64,000 nucleotides of DNA from NCBI GenBank assembly GCA_964202965.1, contig CAXNKG010000002.1:62001-126000 (forward strand). The letters run 5' to 3'. Positions 16,657 through 24,298 of this stretch are shown piece after piece. The stretch's first letter is position 1, and each line of letters begins with the position of its first letter. A program made the translations under genes and the position numbers. The stretch is from CAXNKG01 sp964202965. GTDB taxonomy: Bacteria; Acidobacteriota; Vicinamibacteria; Vicinamibacterales; UBA2999. A model generated the notes under the pieces. It was not told the origin of the DNA. It did not search any database and was given only the letters and a program-made list of their open reading frames with translations.

Positions 16657-16673
16657 AGCAACGGGTATGCCGC
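16657..16673 (-). promoter_or_regulatory. sigma-54 (-24/-12) promoter of the maturase-peptide operon
   Basis: On the minus strand the sequence GGCAT-ACCCG-TTGCT gives -24 GG and -12 GC exactly 10 nt apart, matching the TGGCAC-N5-TTGCW consensus at its invariant bases. Transcription would begin near 16646, about 50 nt before the radical SAM start. The regulator encoded upstream is a sigma-54 activator. Confidence 0.65.
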
Positions 16674-16702
16674 ATCGGGCTGCACACATCGCCGGCATCG
16701 AG

Positions 16703-16895
16703 TTGCACAAATTGCAGGGAAAAACGGGCCGAAGGCCTGAAGGTGGCATCGATGCCGTCGAGGGCGCACAGGCAACCGATTGGCGGGGCGGGCTGGGCCG
16801 ACGTCGGGAGGGTAGGCGATACTCCGGTTTCAGGGCAGGATTTGCACGAAATACGTCCGCGCACCGATCGGCCAAGTTCTTGGCCACAGGTGCAA
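16703..16895. promoter_or_regulatory. candidate enhancer region for the sigma-54 activator
   Basis: Three TTGCAC motifs lie upstream of the sigma-54 promoter: 16703-16708, 16842-16847 and, on the minus strand, 16890-16895. They resemble half-sites of NtrC-type enhancers (TGCACC/GGTGCA). A 7-bp inverted repeat GGCCAAG-TT-CTTGGCC lies at 16870-16885. The distance of about 60-250 bp from the promoter fits activator sites. Which element is bound is not known. Confidence 0.35.
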
Positions 16896-16915
16896 TGGCT
16901 TGTCTGACAGTATGG

Positions 16916-18304
16916 TCAGTTGCCGCGGATCTTGCGGGCGAGATCCCGAATGTCGAGCCGTTCCATCTTGAACTTCAGGGTGCTGAGCGGAATCCCGAGC
17001 GCCCGCGAGGTGGCCGAGACGTTCCACGCTCCCTTTTCCAGCGCGCGGATGATGAAGTTGCGCTCGAATGTCGCCGTCGCGCGTTCGAGGAGGTTTTCGG
17101 TCGCCGGCTGGTCGGTGTCGATCGGCGCCACGTGGAACTCGTAAGGCAGGTCCTCGTCGGTCACCCAGTCCTTGTCGGATACAGCCACCAGACGCTCGAT
17201 GAGGTTCTCCAGCTCGCGGATGTTCCCGGGCCACCAGTAGCCTCCGAGAATCTTCAACGTCGATTCGGCAATCCCCTGGATGTCCTTGTGGAATTTGATG
17301 TTATAGCGCCGCAGGAAGAAGCGGGCCAGCTCCGGCAGGTCCTCGACCCGGTCGCGCAGCGCCGGCATCCGCAGGGGGATGACCTTCAGGCGGTAGTAGA
17401 GGTCCTCGCGGAAGGCTCCTTCCTTGACCGCCTTCTCGAGGTCGGTGTTGGTGGCGGCAATCAGCCGGAAGTCGGTCTTGATGGGATGCGTGCCGCCGAC
17501 CCGCTCGATTTCGCCTTCCTGGATCGCGCGCAGGAGCTTGGCCTGCAGTTCGTACCGGAGGTCGCCGATTTCGTCCAGAAACAGCGTGCCGCCGGACGCG
17601 AGTTCGAACTTCCCGAGCTGCTGCTTGATGGCGCCGGTGAACGAGCCCTTCTCGTGGCCGAACAGCGTGCTTTCCACGAGCTCCCGCGGGATCGCGGCCA
17701 GGTTCACCGCGACGAACGGCAAGTCGGGCGCGCCGAATTCGCGGTGGATGAACCGCGCCAGCAGCTCCTTGCCGGTGCCACTCTCGCCGAGGATCAGGAC
17801 CGTGGCCGACAGCTTCGCGACCTTCCGCGCGGTGTCGAGCACCTCGCGCGTCGCGCGGCTGGGCCCGACCACGAACTCGCGGTCGTTCTGTTCGGCCACC
17901 TCGGCGCGCAGCCACATGACGTGACGATTCAGATCCTGCCGCTCGCTCGCGTTGCCGACGAGCGTCCCGATGCCTTCGAGGTCGAAGTCCTTGGAGACGT
18001 AGTGATAGGCGCCGTACCGCATCGCCTCGATCGCGGTGTCGAGCTCCTTCATCACCGAAATGACGATGACCTCGACGTACGGGTAGTTCTCCTTGGTGAT
18101 CTTGAGGACCTCGAAGCCGTTGATGCCGGGCAGGCGCACGTCGAGGAGCATCAGGTCGATGTCCTCCTTTTCCATCATCTGCAGCGCCGCTTCGCCCGTG
18201 GCCACTCTCAATATGCGGTAGTCGGGCTTCAGGACCGCGTTCAAGTGGTCCCTCATCCCCTCGTCATCGTCAACCACGAGGAGCGTCTTCTTGCGATCGG
18301 ACAT
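16916..18304 (-). CDS. sigma-54-dependent response regulator (NtrC family)
   Basis: A 462-residue three-domain activator. The receiver (1-~120) has the acidic pair VVDDDEG and phosphoacceptor Asp55 in MLLDVRLPG, with Ser83 and Lys105 as the switch residues. The AAA+ domain has Walker A GESGTGKE (~173-180), the sigma-54 contact loop as GSFTGA (220-225, where GAFTGA is usual) and Walker B LFLDEIG (~241-247). A Fis-type helix-turn-helix ends the protein (ATSRALGIPLSTLKFKMERL). It lies 321 bp upstream of the maturase gene on the same strand. With the sensor kinase at 11711-13459 it likely forms the two-component switch that drives the sigma-54 promoter at 16657-16673. Confidence 0.92.
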   Translation of the reverse strand: MSDRKKTLLVVDDDEGMRDHLNAVLKPDYRILRVATGEAALQMMEKEDIDLMLLDVRLPGINGFEVLKITKENYPYVEVIVISVMKELDTAIEAMRYGAYHYVSKDFDLEGIGTLVGNASERQDLNRHVMWLRAEVAEQNDREFVVGPSRATREVLDTARKVAKLSATVLILGESGTGKELLARFIHREFGAPDLPFVAVNLAAIPRELVESTLFGHEKGSFTGAIKQQLGKFELASGGTLFLDEIGDLRYELQAKLLRAIQEGEIERVGGTHPIKTDFRLIAATNTDLEKAVKEGAFREDLYYRLKVIPLRMPALRDRVEDLPELARFFLRRYNIKFHKDIQGIAESTLKILGGYWWPGNIRELENLIERLVAVSDKDWVTDEDLPYEFHVAPIDTDQPATENLLERATATFERNFIIRALEKGAWNVSATSRALGIPLSTLKFKMERLDIRDLARKIRGN

Positions 18305-18366
18305 GCGCGAGCCGCGAGTATAGCGTGCCTTGACACCCGCGAATTGCGTCCGATAAGGTCAGTTCC

Positions 18367-19782
18367 TTGGCATCCTCCTACGATGTCGTCGTGATCGGCG
18401 CCGGCACCGGCGGTTACGTTGCGGCCATCCGCGCCGCACAGCTCGGAAAGACCGTCGCGGTCGTCGAAAAGCAGAAGTCGCTCGGCGGTACGTGCCTCAT
18501 CTGGGGATGTATTCCCACGAAAGCGCTGCTCGAACACGCCCACGCGCTGAAGGTCATTCAGAATGCCGCCGAGTGGGGCGTGACGCTTCCCGCCGGCTCG
18601 CCCTCGATCGACATGCCGAAAGTACAGACGCGCAAGGACAGGATCGTCGCCGGTCTGACCAGAGGGATCGAGTTCCTGTTCAAGAAGAACAAGATCGCCT
18701 GGATCAAGGGGACCGCACGCCTCGCCGGCGGCGGCACGGTGGAGATTGTCGAAGGCGAGAAGCAGACGCTGCAGGCGAAAGAGATCATCATCGCCACCGG
18801 CTCGTCGCCGCGCAGCGTGCCTGGCATCACCACGGACGGGAAGCGGATCATCACGAGTGACGAGGCGATCCATCTGCAGGCGGTGCCGAAGTCGATGGTC
18901 ATCCTCGGCAGCGGTGCCGTCGGCGTCGAGTTTGCCTCCATCTACCGGCGCTTCGGCAGCGACGTCACGATTGTCGAGCTGCTGCCGCGGCTCGTCCCGG
19001 TGGAGGACGAGGCGGTCTCCGTCGAGCTCGAGAAGTCGTTCAGGAAGCAGGGCATCACGATTCTGACGGGCACCCGCGTGACGAAGGCGACGGCAACCGC
19101 GAAGGGCGTCGACATCGAGGCGCAGACGCCCGACGGAAAGACACGGTCGCTGACCGCCGACGTGCTGCTCGTCGCGACCGGACGGGGACCCGTGACGGGC
19201 GGGCTGGGCGCCGAGGCGCTCGGCCTGCAGATGGAGAAGGGGTTTATCAAGGTCGACTCGATGTACCGAACGTCGGTGCCCGGCATTTCCGCCATCGGCG
19301 ACGTCATCGCGCTCGATGGGATCGCGCATCCGCAGCTCGCGCATGTCTCGTCGGCGGAAGGCGTGCTGGTTGCCGAGCGCCTGGCCGGCCGGGACGTGCG
19401 CCCGTTGAACTACGAGCACGTGCCGAGCTGCACCTATTGCGATCCCGAGATCGGCAGCGTCGGCCTGACCGAGGCTGAGGCGCGCGCGCGGGGCTACACC
19501 GTCAGGATCGGGTCGTTCCCGTTTGGCGTGCTCGGCCGGGCGAAGATGGCCGGCGAATCCGAGGGGTTCGTGAAGATTGTGGCCGACACGCGGTACGATG
19601 AGGTGCTGGGCGTGCACATGATCGGCCCGCGGTCGACCGAGCTCGTGGCCGAAGCCGTTCTGGCCCTTCGTCTCGAGTGTACGGTGGAAGAACTCGTGAA
19701 GACCATTCACGCGCACCCGACGTTCTCTGAAGCCGTCGGCGAAGCGTCGCACGCCGCGCACGGAGCCGCCATCCACCTCTAG
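18367..19782 (+). CDS. lpdA: dihydrolipoyl dehydrogenase (E3)
   Basis: A 471-residue flavoprotein that reoxidises dihydrolipoamide with NAD+ in 2-oxoacid dehydrogenase complexes. Seen: FAD-binding VVIGAGTGGYVAAIRAAQLG, redox disulfide GGTCLIWGCIPTK (Cys43, Cys48), NAD-binding VILGSGAVGVEFA and the active-site His-Glu region HAHPTFSEAV at the C-terminus. It starts with TTG at 18367 without a clear ribosome site, 62 bp from the divergent response regulator. The E2 gene follows after 2 nt and lipB after that, so this is a dehydrogenase-lipoylation operon; the matching E1 is probably the fused protein at 33336-35771. Confidence 0.94.
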   Translation: MASSYDVVVIGAGTGGYVAAIRAAQLGKTVAVVEKQKSLGGTCLIWGCIPTKALLEHAHALKVIQNAAEWGVTLPAGSPSIDMPKVQTRKDRIVAGLTRGIEFLFKKNKIAWIKGTARLAGGGTVEIVEGEKQTLQAKEIIIATGSSPRSVPGITTDGKRIITSDEAIHLQAVPKSMVILGSGAVGVEFASIYRRFGSDVTIVELLPRLVPVEDEAVSVELEKSFRKQGITILTGTRVTKATATAKGVDIEAQTPDGKTRSLTADVLLVATGRGPVTGGLGAEALGLQMEKGFIKVDSMYRTSVPGISAIGDVIALDGIAHPQLAHVSSAEGVLVAERLAGRDVRPLNYEHVPSCTYCDPEIGSVGLTEAEARARGYTVRIGSFPFGVLGRAKMAGESEGFVKIVADTRYDEVLGVHMIGPRSTELVAEAVLALRLECTVEELVKTIHAHPTFSEAVGEASHAAHGAAIHL

Positions 19783-19784
19783 CC

Positions 19785-21011
19785 ATGGCCACCCCCATCG
19801 TCATGCCCCAGATGGGCGAATCGATCGCCGAAGGGACGATCGTCCGTTGGATCAAGAAGGTCGGCGATCAGGTCGAACGCGACGAGCCGCTGTTCGAGAT
19901 CACCACCGACAAGGTCGACGCGGAGATCCCGGCGCCGGCCGCGGGCGTCCTCAGCGAAATCAGGGTCAAGGAAGGCGAGACGGTTGCCGTCAACACGGTC
20001 GTCGGGACGATCGGGCAGGCCGGCGAAACACCGGCTGTTGAGGCGCCAGCTCCGACTCCCGCTCCGCCTTCCCCGCCGCCGTCCGCTCCAGCTCGGCCGG
20101 TACCGCCGAAAGCGGCCCAATCCGGCAACGGACGGCAGCAGCGGTCGTCGCCGCTCGTCAGGCGCATTGCGCACGAGAACAACGTGGACATCGCGCAGAT
20201 CCGCGGATCCGGCATCGGTGGCCGCGTCACCAAGCACGACATCCTGGAATTCCTGGGCGTCGGGCCTCGGACTGCAGGCGTGGCGGATGTGAAGCCCGAA
20301 GCCCGAGGCCCGAAGCCTGACGGCCGAGTCGACATCCAGCCGCTCTCCCCGATGCGGAAGAAGATCGCCGAGCACATGGTGCTGAGCAGGCGGACGTCTG
20401 CACATGTGCACACGGTCTTCCACGTCGATTTTTCGCATGTCGAGCGAATCCGCCGCGACAGGAAAGAGGAGTATCTCAAGCACGGGGCGCGCCTGACGTA
20501 CATGGGCTTCATTGCCAAGGCCGTCGTGGACGCGCTGCGGCGGTATCCGATTCTCAATGCCTCGCTCGACGGCGACACTGTCCTGCTCAGGAAGGACGTG
20601 AATCTCGGCATTGCCGTCGCGCTCGATGCGGGGCTGATTGTCCCCGTCGTCGCCAATGCCGACGAGAAGAACCTGCTCGGCCTGAGCCGCGCGATTGCGG
20701 ACGTTGCCGGCCGCGCGCGCGCCAGGCAGCTCACACCCGAGGAAGTCCACGGCGGTACCTTCACGATTACGAACCCCGGGCAGTCCGGCGCCCAGTTCGG
20801 CATGCCGATCATCAACCAGCCGCAGGTGGCGATCCTCGGGGTCGGCACGATTGAAAAACGGCCCGTTGTCGTTGACGATGCGATTGCGATCCGGACGATG
20901 GCCTATCTGACACTCGGGTTCGATCACCGGCTGGTCGACGGGGCCGTCGCCGACGAGTTCATGTCGGAGGTCAAGAAGCAGATCGAGACGTTCGACATCA
21001 ATCAGGTCTGA
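19785..21011 (+). CDS. 2-oxoacid dehydrogenase E2 dihydrolipoyl acyltransferase
   Basis: A 408-residue E2 subunit. The lipoyl domain covers ~1-78 with lipoyl-lysine Lys43 in TTDKVDAEIP; a Pro/Ala-rich linker follows; the E3-binding domain is SPLVRRIAHENNVD...GGRVTKHDI (~125-160); the catalytic domain ends with FDHRLVDGAVADEF (His and Asp of HxxxDG). Substrate could be pyruvate, a branched-chain 2-oxoacid or 2-oxoglutarate; the lone lipoyl domain and the fused E1 in the window favour a branched-chain-like complex, but this is not settled. The second linker is made of a heptamer tandem repeat in the DNA (20291-20318). Confidence 0.92.
   Translation: MATPIVMPQMGESIAEGTIVRWIKKVGDQVERDEPLFEITTDKVDAEIPAPAAGVLSEIRVKEGETVAVNTVVGTIGQAGETPAVEAPAPTPAPPSPPPSAPARPVPPKAAQSGNGRQQRSSPLVRRIAHENNVDIAQIRGSGIGGRVTKHDILEFLGVGPRTAGVADVKPEARGPKPDGRVDIQPLSPMRKKIAEHMVLSRRTSAHVHTVFHVDFSHVERIRRDRKEEYLKHGARLTYMGFIAKAVVDALRRYPILNASLDGDTVLLRKDVNLGIAVALDAGLIVPVVANADEKNLLGLSRAIADVAGRARARQLTPEEVHGGTFTITNPGQSGAQFGMPIINQPQVAILGVGTIEKRPVVVDDAIAIRTMAYLTLGFDHRLVDGAVADEFMSEVKKQIETFDINQV
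20291..20318 (+). repeat. heptamer tandem repeat inside the E2 linker
   Basis: Four units of GAAGCCC (the third reads GAGGCCC, the last GAAGCCT). Being 7 bp long, the units code for different residues in turn (KPEARGPKP), which yields a flexible Pro-rich linker in frame. Confidence 0.85.
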
Positions 21012-21012
21012 C

Positions 21013-21684
21013 GTGCGGGCGCTCGACGTTCGCCGCCTCGGCGTGGTGCCGTATCAGGAAGCGCTGGTGCTGCAGCGGGCGCTGGTCGAAGATCGGCGAG
21101 CGGGGCGGATCACGGATACCCTTCTCCTCCTCCAGCATCCCCCGGTCATCACGCTGGGCGTCCGCGGCGACGGTGGCCGGTCGAACATTCTGGCCGGCGA
21201 GAGCCGCCTCGCAGCGCTCGGCATCGACGTCGCGGAAACCGGGCGCGGAGGCGACGTCACGTACCACGGCCCAGGCCAGATCGTCGGATATCCCATTCTC
21301 GACCTGCGGCCCGATCGATGCGACGTGCACCGCTACGTGCGCGACATCGAAGAGGTCCTGATCCGGGGGTGCGCCGATTACGGCGTCGTCGCCGGCCGCG
21401 TCGAGGGGCTCACCGGCGCGTGGGTCGGCGCGGCAAAGATTGGCGCGATCGGCGTCCGCATCTCCCGCTGGATCACGAGCCACGGGTTCGCATTCAACGT
21501 CGATCCGAACCTCGACCACTTCAACCTGATCGTGCCGTGCGGCATCACGGACAAGCGCGTGACATCGCTGCGCCGGCTGGTGGGGCGGGAATTACGGCTG
21601 GAGGATGTCGAGGACGTGCTGGTCCGGCATTGTGCCGCCGTGTTCGGCCACGCGGTCACGCACGCGGCGGCGGCGCCTGCGTAA
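21013..21684 (+). CDS. lipB: octanoyl-[acyl-carrier-protein]:protein octanoyltransferase
   Basis: LipB (223 residues) moves octanoate from ACP to lipoyl domains, the first step of lipoate attachment. Visible motifs are the substrate pocket GRGGDVTYHGPGQIVGYP, the catalytic Lys in AKIGAIGVRI and the catalytic Cys in IVPCGI. The start is GTG 21013, one base after the E2 stop, so it is coupled to the operon that makes its substrate. LipA is not in the window. The last 29 bp overlap the convergent CNNM/CorC gene. Confidence 0.95.
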   Translation: MRALDVRRLGVVPYQEALVLQRALVEDRRAGRITDTLLLLQHPPVITLGVRGDGGRSNILAGESRLAALGIDVAETGRGGDVTYHGPGQIVGYPILDLRPDRCDVHRYVRDIEEVLIRGCADYGVVAGRVEGLTGAWVGAAKIGAIGVRISRWITSHGFAFNVDPNLDHFNLIVPCGITDKRVTSLRRLVGRELRLEDVEDVLVRHCAAVFGHAVTHAAAAPA

Positions 21685-22963
21685 CGATCGCGTCCGCGAC
21701 GCCCCGCCCGGCGACGGCGGCCACCTCAATCCGGACGTTCTGCCAGGTCACCACATCACCGACGCTCGCGGGTTTGCCCAGCAGCAGGAGCACAAGCCCG
21801 CTGACGGTCGTCACTTTCGGGTGCTCGATGGTGCATCCGAGCGCGGCGCCGGCTTCCTCCAGCCGCACCGTCCCGCGCGCGCGAATCCGTCCTGCGCCTT
21901 CGCGGACAATCGACGTACGACCCGCGCCTTCCTCGATGTCGCCGATCACCTCTTCGAACAGGTCTTCCATCGTCACGAGGCCCGCGGTGCCTCCGTGCTG
22001 GTCCATGACGACCGCCATCTGGGCGCGGTAGCGCCGCATCGTGGCGATGACCTCGTCGAGCAGCATCGGTCCTGGAACGTAGGGCAGCCGTCGCGCATCG
22101 CTGGCCGTGACCGGCCGTTCCGCGACCAGGTGGCGCAGCACCTGCTTGATGTGGAGGCTCCCGACGATGTTGTCGAGGTCGCCCTCGAAGACGGGATAGC
22201 GGGTGTGCGGACTCTGACGAACGATCGCTTCGAGGTCCGCGGTCGACGCGCCGACCTCGATGCCCGACAGCATCACGCGCGGGACCATGACTTCTCCGGC
22301 GGTCAGGTCGCCGAACTCGAAGAGCTCACGGAGGATCCGGCCTGATTCGCCCCGGAGCAGGCCGCCCTCCTGGCTCTCCTCGACGATGTACTGCAGCTCC
22401 TCTGTCGTGTGGTACCGCTCGCTCCCACCCTCCTGACGCCTCACGCCGAAGAGCCGCAGCAGGCCGTTCCCGATCGCGTTCAGCGCGACGATGACCGGGA
22501 GGAAGGCGGTCTGCAGCGCCAGAATGATGGGCGACACGTACAGTGCCGTCCGCTCCGCGCGCTGGAGCGCCAGCGCCTTCGGCACCATTTCACCAATCAC
22601 AATGTGCAGGTAGGTCAGGACCGCCACGGCGATCACGCTTGCGAGTGCATGGGCGGTGATCCAGCGCAGATCTCCCAGGGGTGCGAGCCGCAGGGCAATC
22701 CACCCGGCCATCACATGTTCGCCATACATCCCGAGGCCGAGGCTCGCGATCGAAATGCCGACCTGCGTCGTCGCGATGTAACGGTCCTGCCGCTTCGGGT
22801 CCTCGAGGATGTGCGCCACCCGCTGCGCCAGCCGGTGGCCCAGCGAGGCCTGGTGCTCGATGCTCGCGCGGGACGCGCCGACAATCGCGAACTCGGCGGC
22901 GACGAACAGGCCGTTGGCGATGACCAGCAGGAGGATGATGCCGAGCGGGACGAGAAATTCCAT
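21656..22963 (-). CDS. CNNM/CorC (hemolysin-like) membrane protein, copy 1
   Basis: A 435-residue inner-membrane protein. A DUF21/CNNM transmembrane domain (~1-180, with NGLFVAAEFAIVGASRASIE) is followed by two CBS domains (VMVPRVMLSGIEV; MAVVMDQHGGTAGLVTMEDLFEEVIGDI) and a CorC/HlyC ion-transport-associated domain at the end. Family members act in Mg2+/Co2+ homeostasis or cation efflux; the hemolysin name is historical. The ATG overlaps the stop of copy 2 by one base (TAATG), so the pair is co-translated and could form a heteromer. Confidence 0.88.
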   Translation of the reverse strand: MEFLVPLGIILLLVIANGLFVAAEFAIVGASRASIEHQASLGHRLAQRVAHILEDPKRQDRYIATTQVGISIASLGLGMYGEHVMAGWIALRLAPLGDLRWITAHALASVIAVAVLTYLHIVIGEMVPKALALQRAERTALYVSPIILALQTAFLPVIVALNAIGNGLLRLFGVRRQEGGSERYHTTEELQYIVEESQEGGLLRGESGRILRELFEFGDLTAGEVMVPRVMLSGIEVGASTADLEAIVRQSPHTRYPVFEGDLDNIVGSLHIKQVLRHLVAERPVTASDARRLPYVPGPMLLDEVIATMRRYRAQMAVVMDQHGGTAGLVTMEDLFEEVIGDIEEGAGRTSIVREGAGRIRARGTVRLEEAGAALGCTIEHPKVTTVSGLVLLLLGKPASVGDVVTWQNVRIEVAAVAGRGVADAIVTQAPPPRA

Positions 22964-24282
22964 TACCCGGCCCCCTCGCCGGCCTCGGGAGCGAGGCGGA
23001 CGGCGATCACGGAATCCACCGCCCGGTCGGAGACGCGTTCGACTTCGAACTCATAGCCGCCGGTGGACGCGCGGTCGCCTGGCGACGGCAGCCGGCCGAG
23101 AACGGCGGTCACGAGTCCGCCGACGGTCGTCGCGTCTGTCTCCCACGTCGCGTCGAGAAGGGCGGCGGCATCGTCCACGGCCATGCTGCCCGGCAGCCGA
23201 ACCCGCCCGTCTTCCAGTGTTTCCGCGTCAGGCTCGGCGCTCTTGAACTCGTCGCTGACATCTCCCAGCAGCTCCGACAGTACGTCCTCGAGCGTGATGA
23301 GTCCCGACGTTCCGCCGGACTCGTCAACGACGAGCGCCTGGTGGGCTCGCCGCTCGCGCAGTTCGCGCAGCACCTTGTCGACCGCGACGCTCTCATGAAC
23401 GGTGGCGATCGGCCGGACCAGCGCCGCGAGCGTGGTGTCGGACTGTCCGCTGACGCGCCACCGGACCAGATCCTTCGTGTGCAGCATGCCGATGATGTTG
23501 TCCATCGATCCACGGTAGACGGGAAGCCTGGAGTACGGGCTCTGCGCCACAATCGCCACCACGTCGGGAAGCGGCGCCTCGATGTCGATGCCGGCGATCT
23601 TGCGGCGGGGAACCATCAGCTGTTTGGCCTGCCGCAGATTCAGGCGCAGCGCGCGCTGAAGGCGCCGGTGCTCGTCCGGCTCGAGCAGTCCGCCGTCCCT
23701 GCTTTCGGAAATCAGGAGCTCGATTTCATCTGGCGAATGGATATGCCGGTGCGTGCGGGACGGCGAACCCAGCACGCGCAGCAGGAGCAGTCCCGTGCCG
23801 TTGAGCCACGTGATGAAGGGCCTGTAGATCCAGAGCGAGGGCAGCATCGGCAGGAGGGTGTACATCGCCGACTGCGTCGGGTACTGGAGCGCCAGCGACT
23901 TCGGGACGAGCTCCGCGAAGACCACCTGCGCCACCGTCAGCGCGAAGAGCACCACTGCGGCCGACGTCGACTGCGCCGCGACCGGCTGCAGGCCCCCCAG
24001 GTCCGCGAAGACCGGCGTCAGCCAGACGGCAATCGTTCTTTGCGCATACGCGCCGAGCACGAGGCTCGAGAGGGTGATCCCGATCTGACACGCGGCGATG
24101 TAGCGGTCGAGCGCCGCCGGCGATTCGATCAGCGGCAGCAGCCACGCCGCGAGCGGATTGCCCTCGTCGGCCAGCGCCTGGACGCGGCTTCGCCTGACGC
24201 TGACCGCTGCGAATTCCGCGCCTACATAGACGGCATTGATCAGGATCAATGCGATGACGATGAAGATGGTCGTGAGGACCAC
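22963..24282 (-). CDS. CNNM/CorC (hemolysin-like) membrane protein, copy 2
   Basis: A 439-residue paralogue of the following gene with the same order: CNNM membrane domain (FIVIALILINAVYVGAEFAA), CBS pair (LMVPRRKIAGIDI; LVVDESGGTSGLITLEDVL) and CorC/HlyC domain. I place the start at GTG 24282 because the first hydrophobic helix begins there and the upstream M28 gene ends at 24299; the open frame continues upstream inside that gene. Tandem pairs of this family are common. Likely role: divalent-cation export or homeostasis at the inner membrane. Confidence 0.85.
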   Translation of the reverse strand: MVLTTIFIVIALILINAVYVGAEFAAVSVRRSRVQALADEGNPLAAWLLPLIESPAALDRYIAACQIGITLSSLVLGAYAQRTIAVWLTPVFADLGGLQPVAAQSTSAAVVLFALTVAQVVFAELVPKSLALQYPTQSAMYTLLPMLPSLWIYRPFITWLNGTGLLLLRVLGSPSRTHRHIHSPDEIELLISESRDGGLLEPDEHRRLQRALRLNLRQAKQLMVPRRKIAGIDIEAPLPDVVAIVAQSPYSRLPVYRGSMDNIIGMLHTKDLVRWRVSGQSDTTLAALVRPIATVHESVAVDKVLRELRERRAHQALVVDESGGTSGLITLEDVLSELLGDVSDEFKSAEPDAETLEDGRVRLPGSMAVDDAAALLDATWETDATTVGGLVTAVLGRLPSPGDRASTGGYEFEVERVSDRAVDSVIAVRLAPEAGEGAG

Positions 24283-24298
24283 GCGTCGATACCGGCGT

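Noticed and set aside
18253..19776. A ~507-codon open frame on the minus strand opposite lpdA
   Set aside because: It is the antisense of a well-supported lpdA gene, has no family features and arises from high GC codon use.
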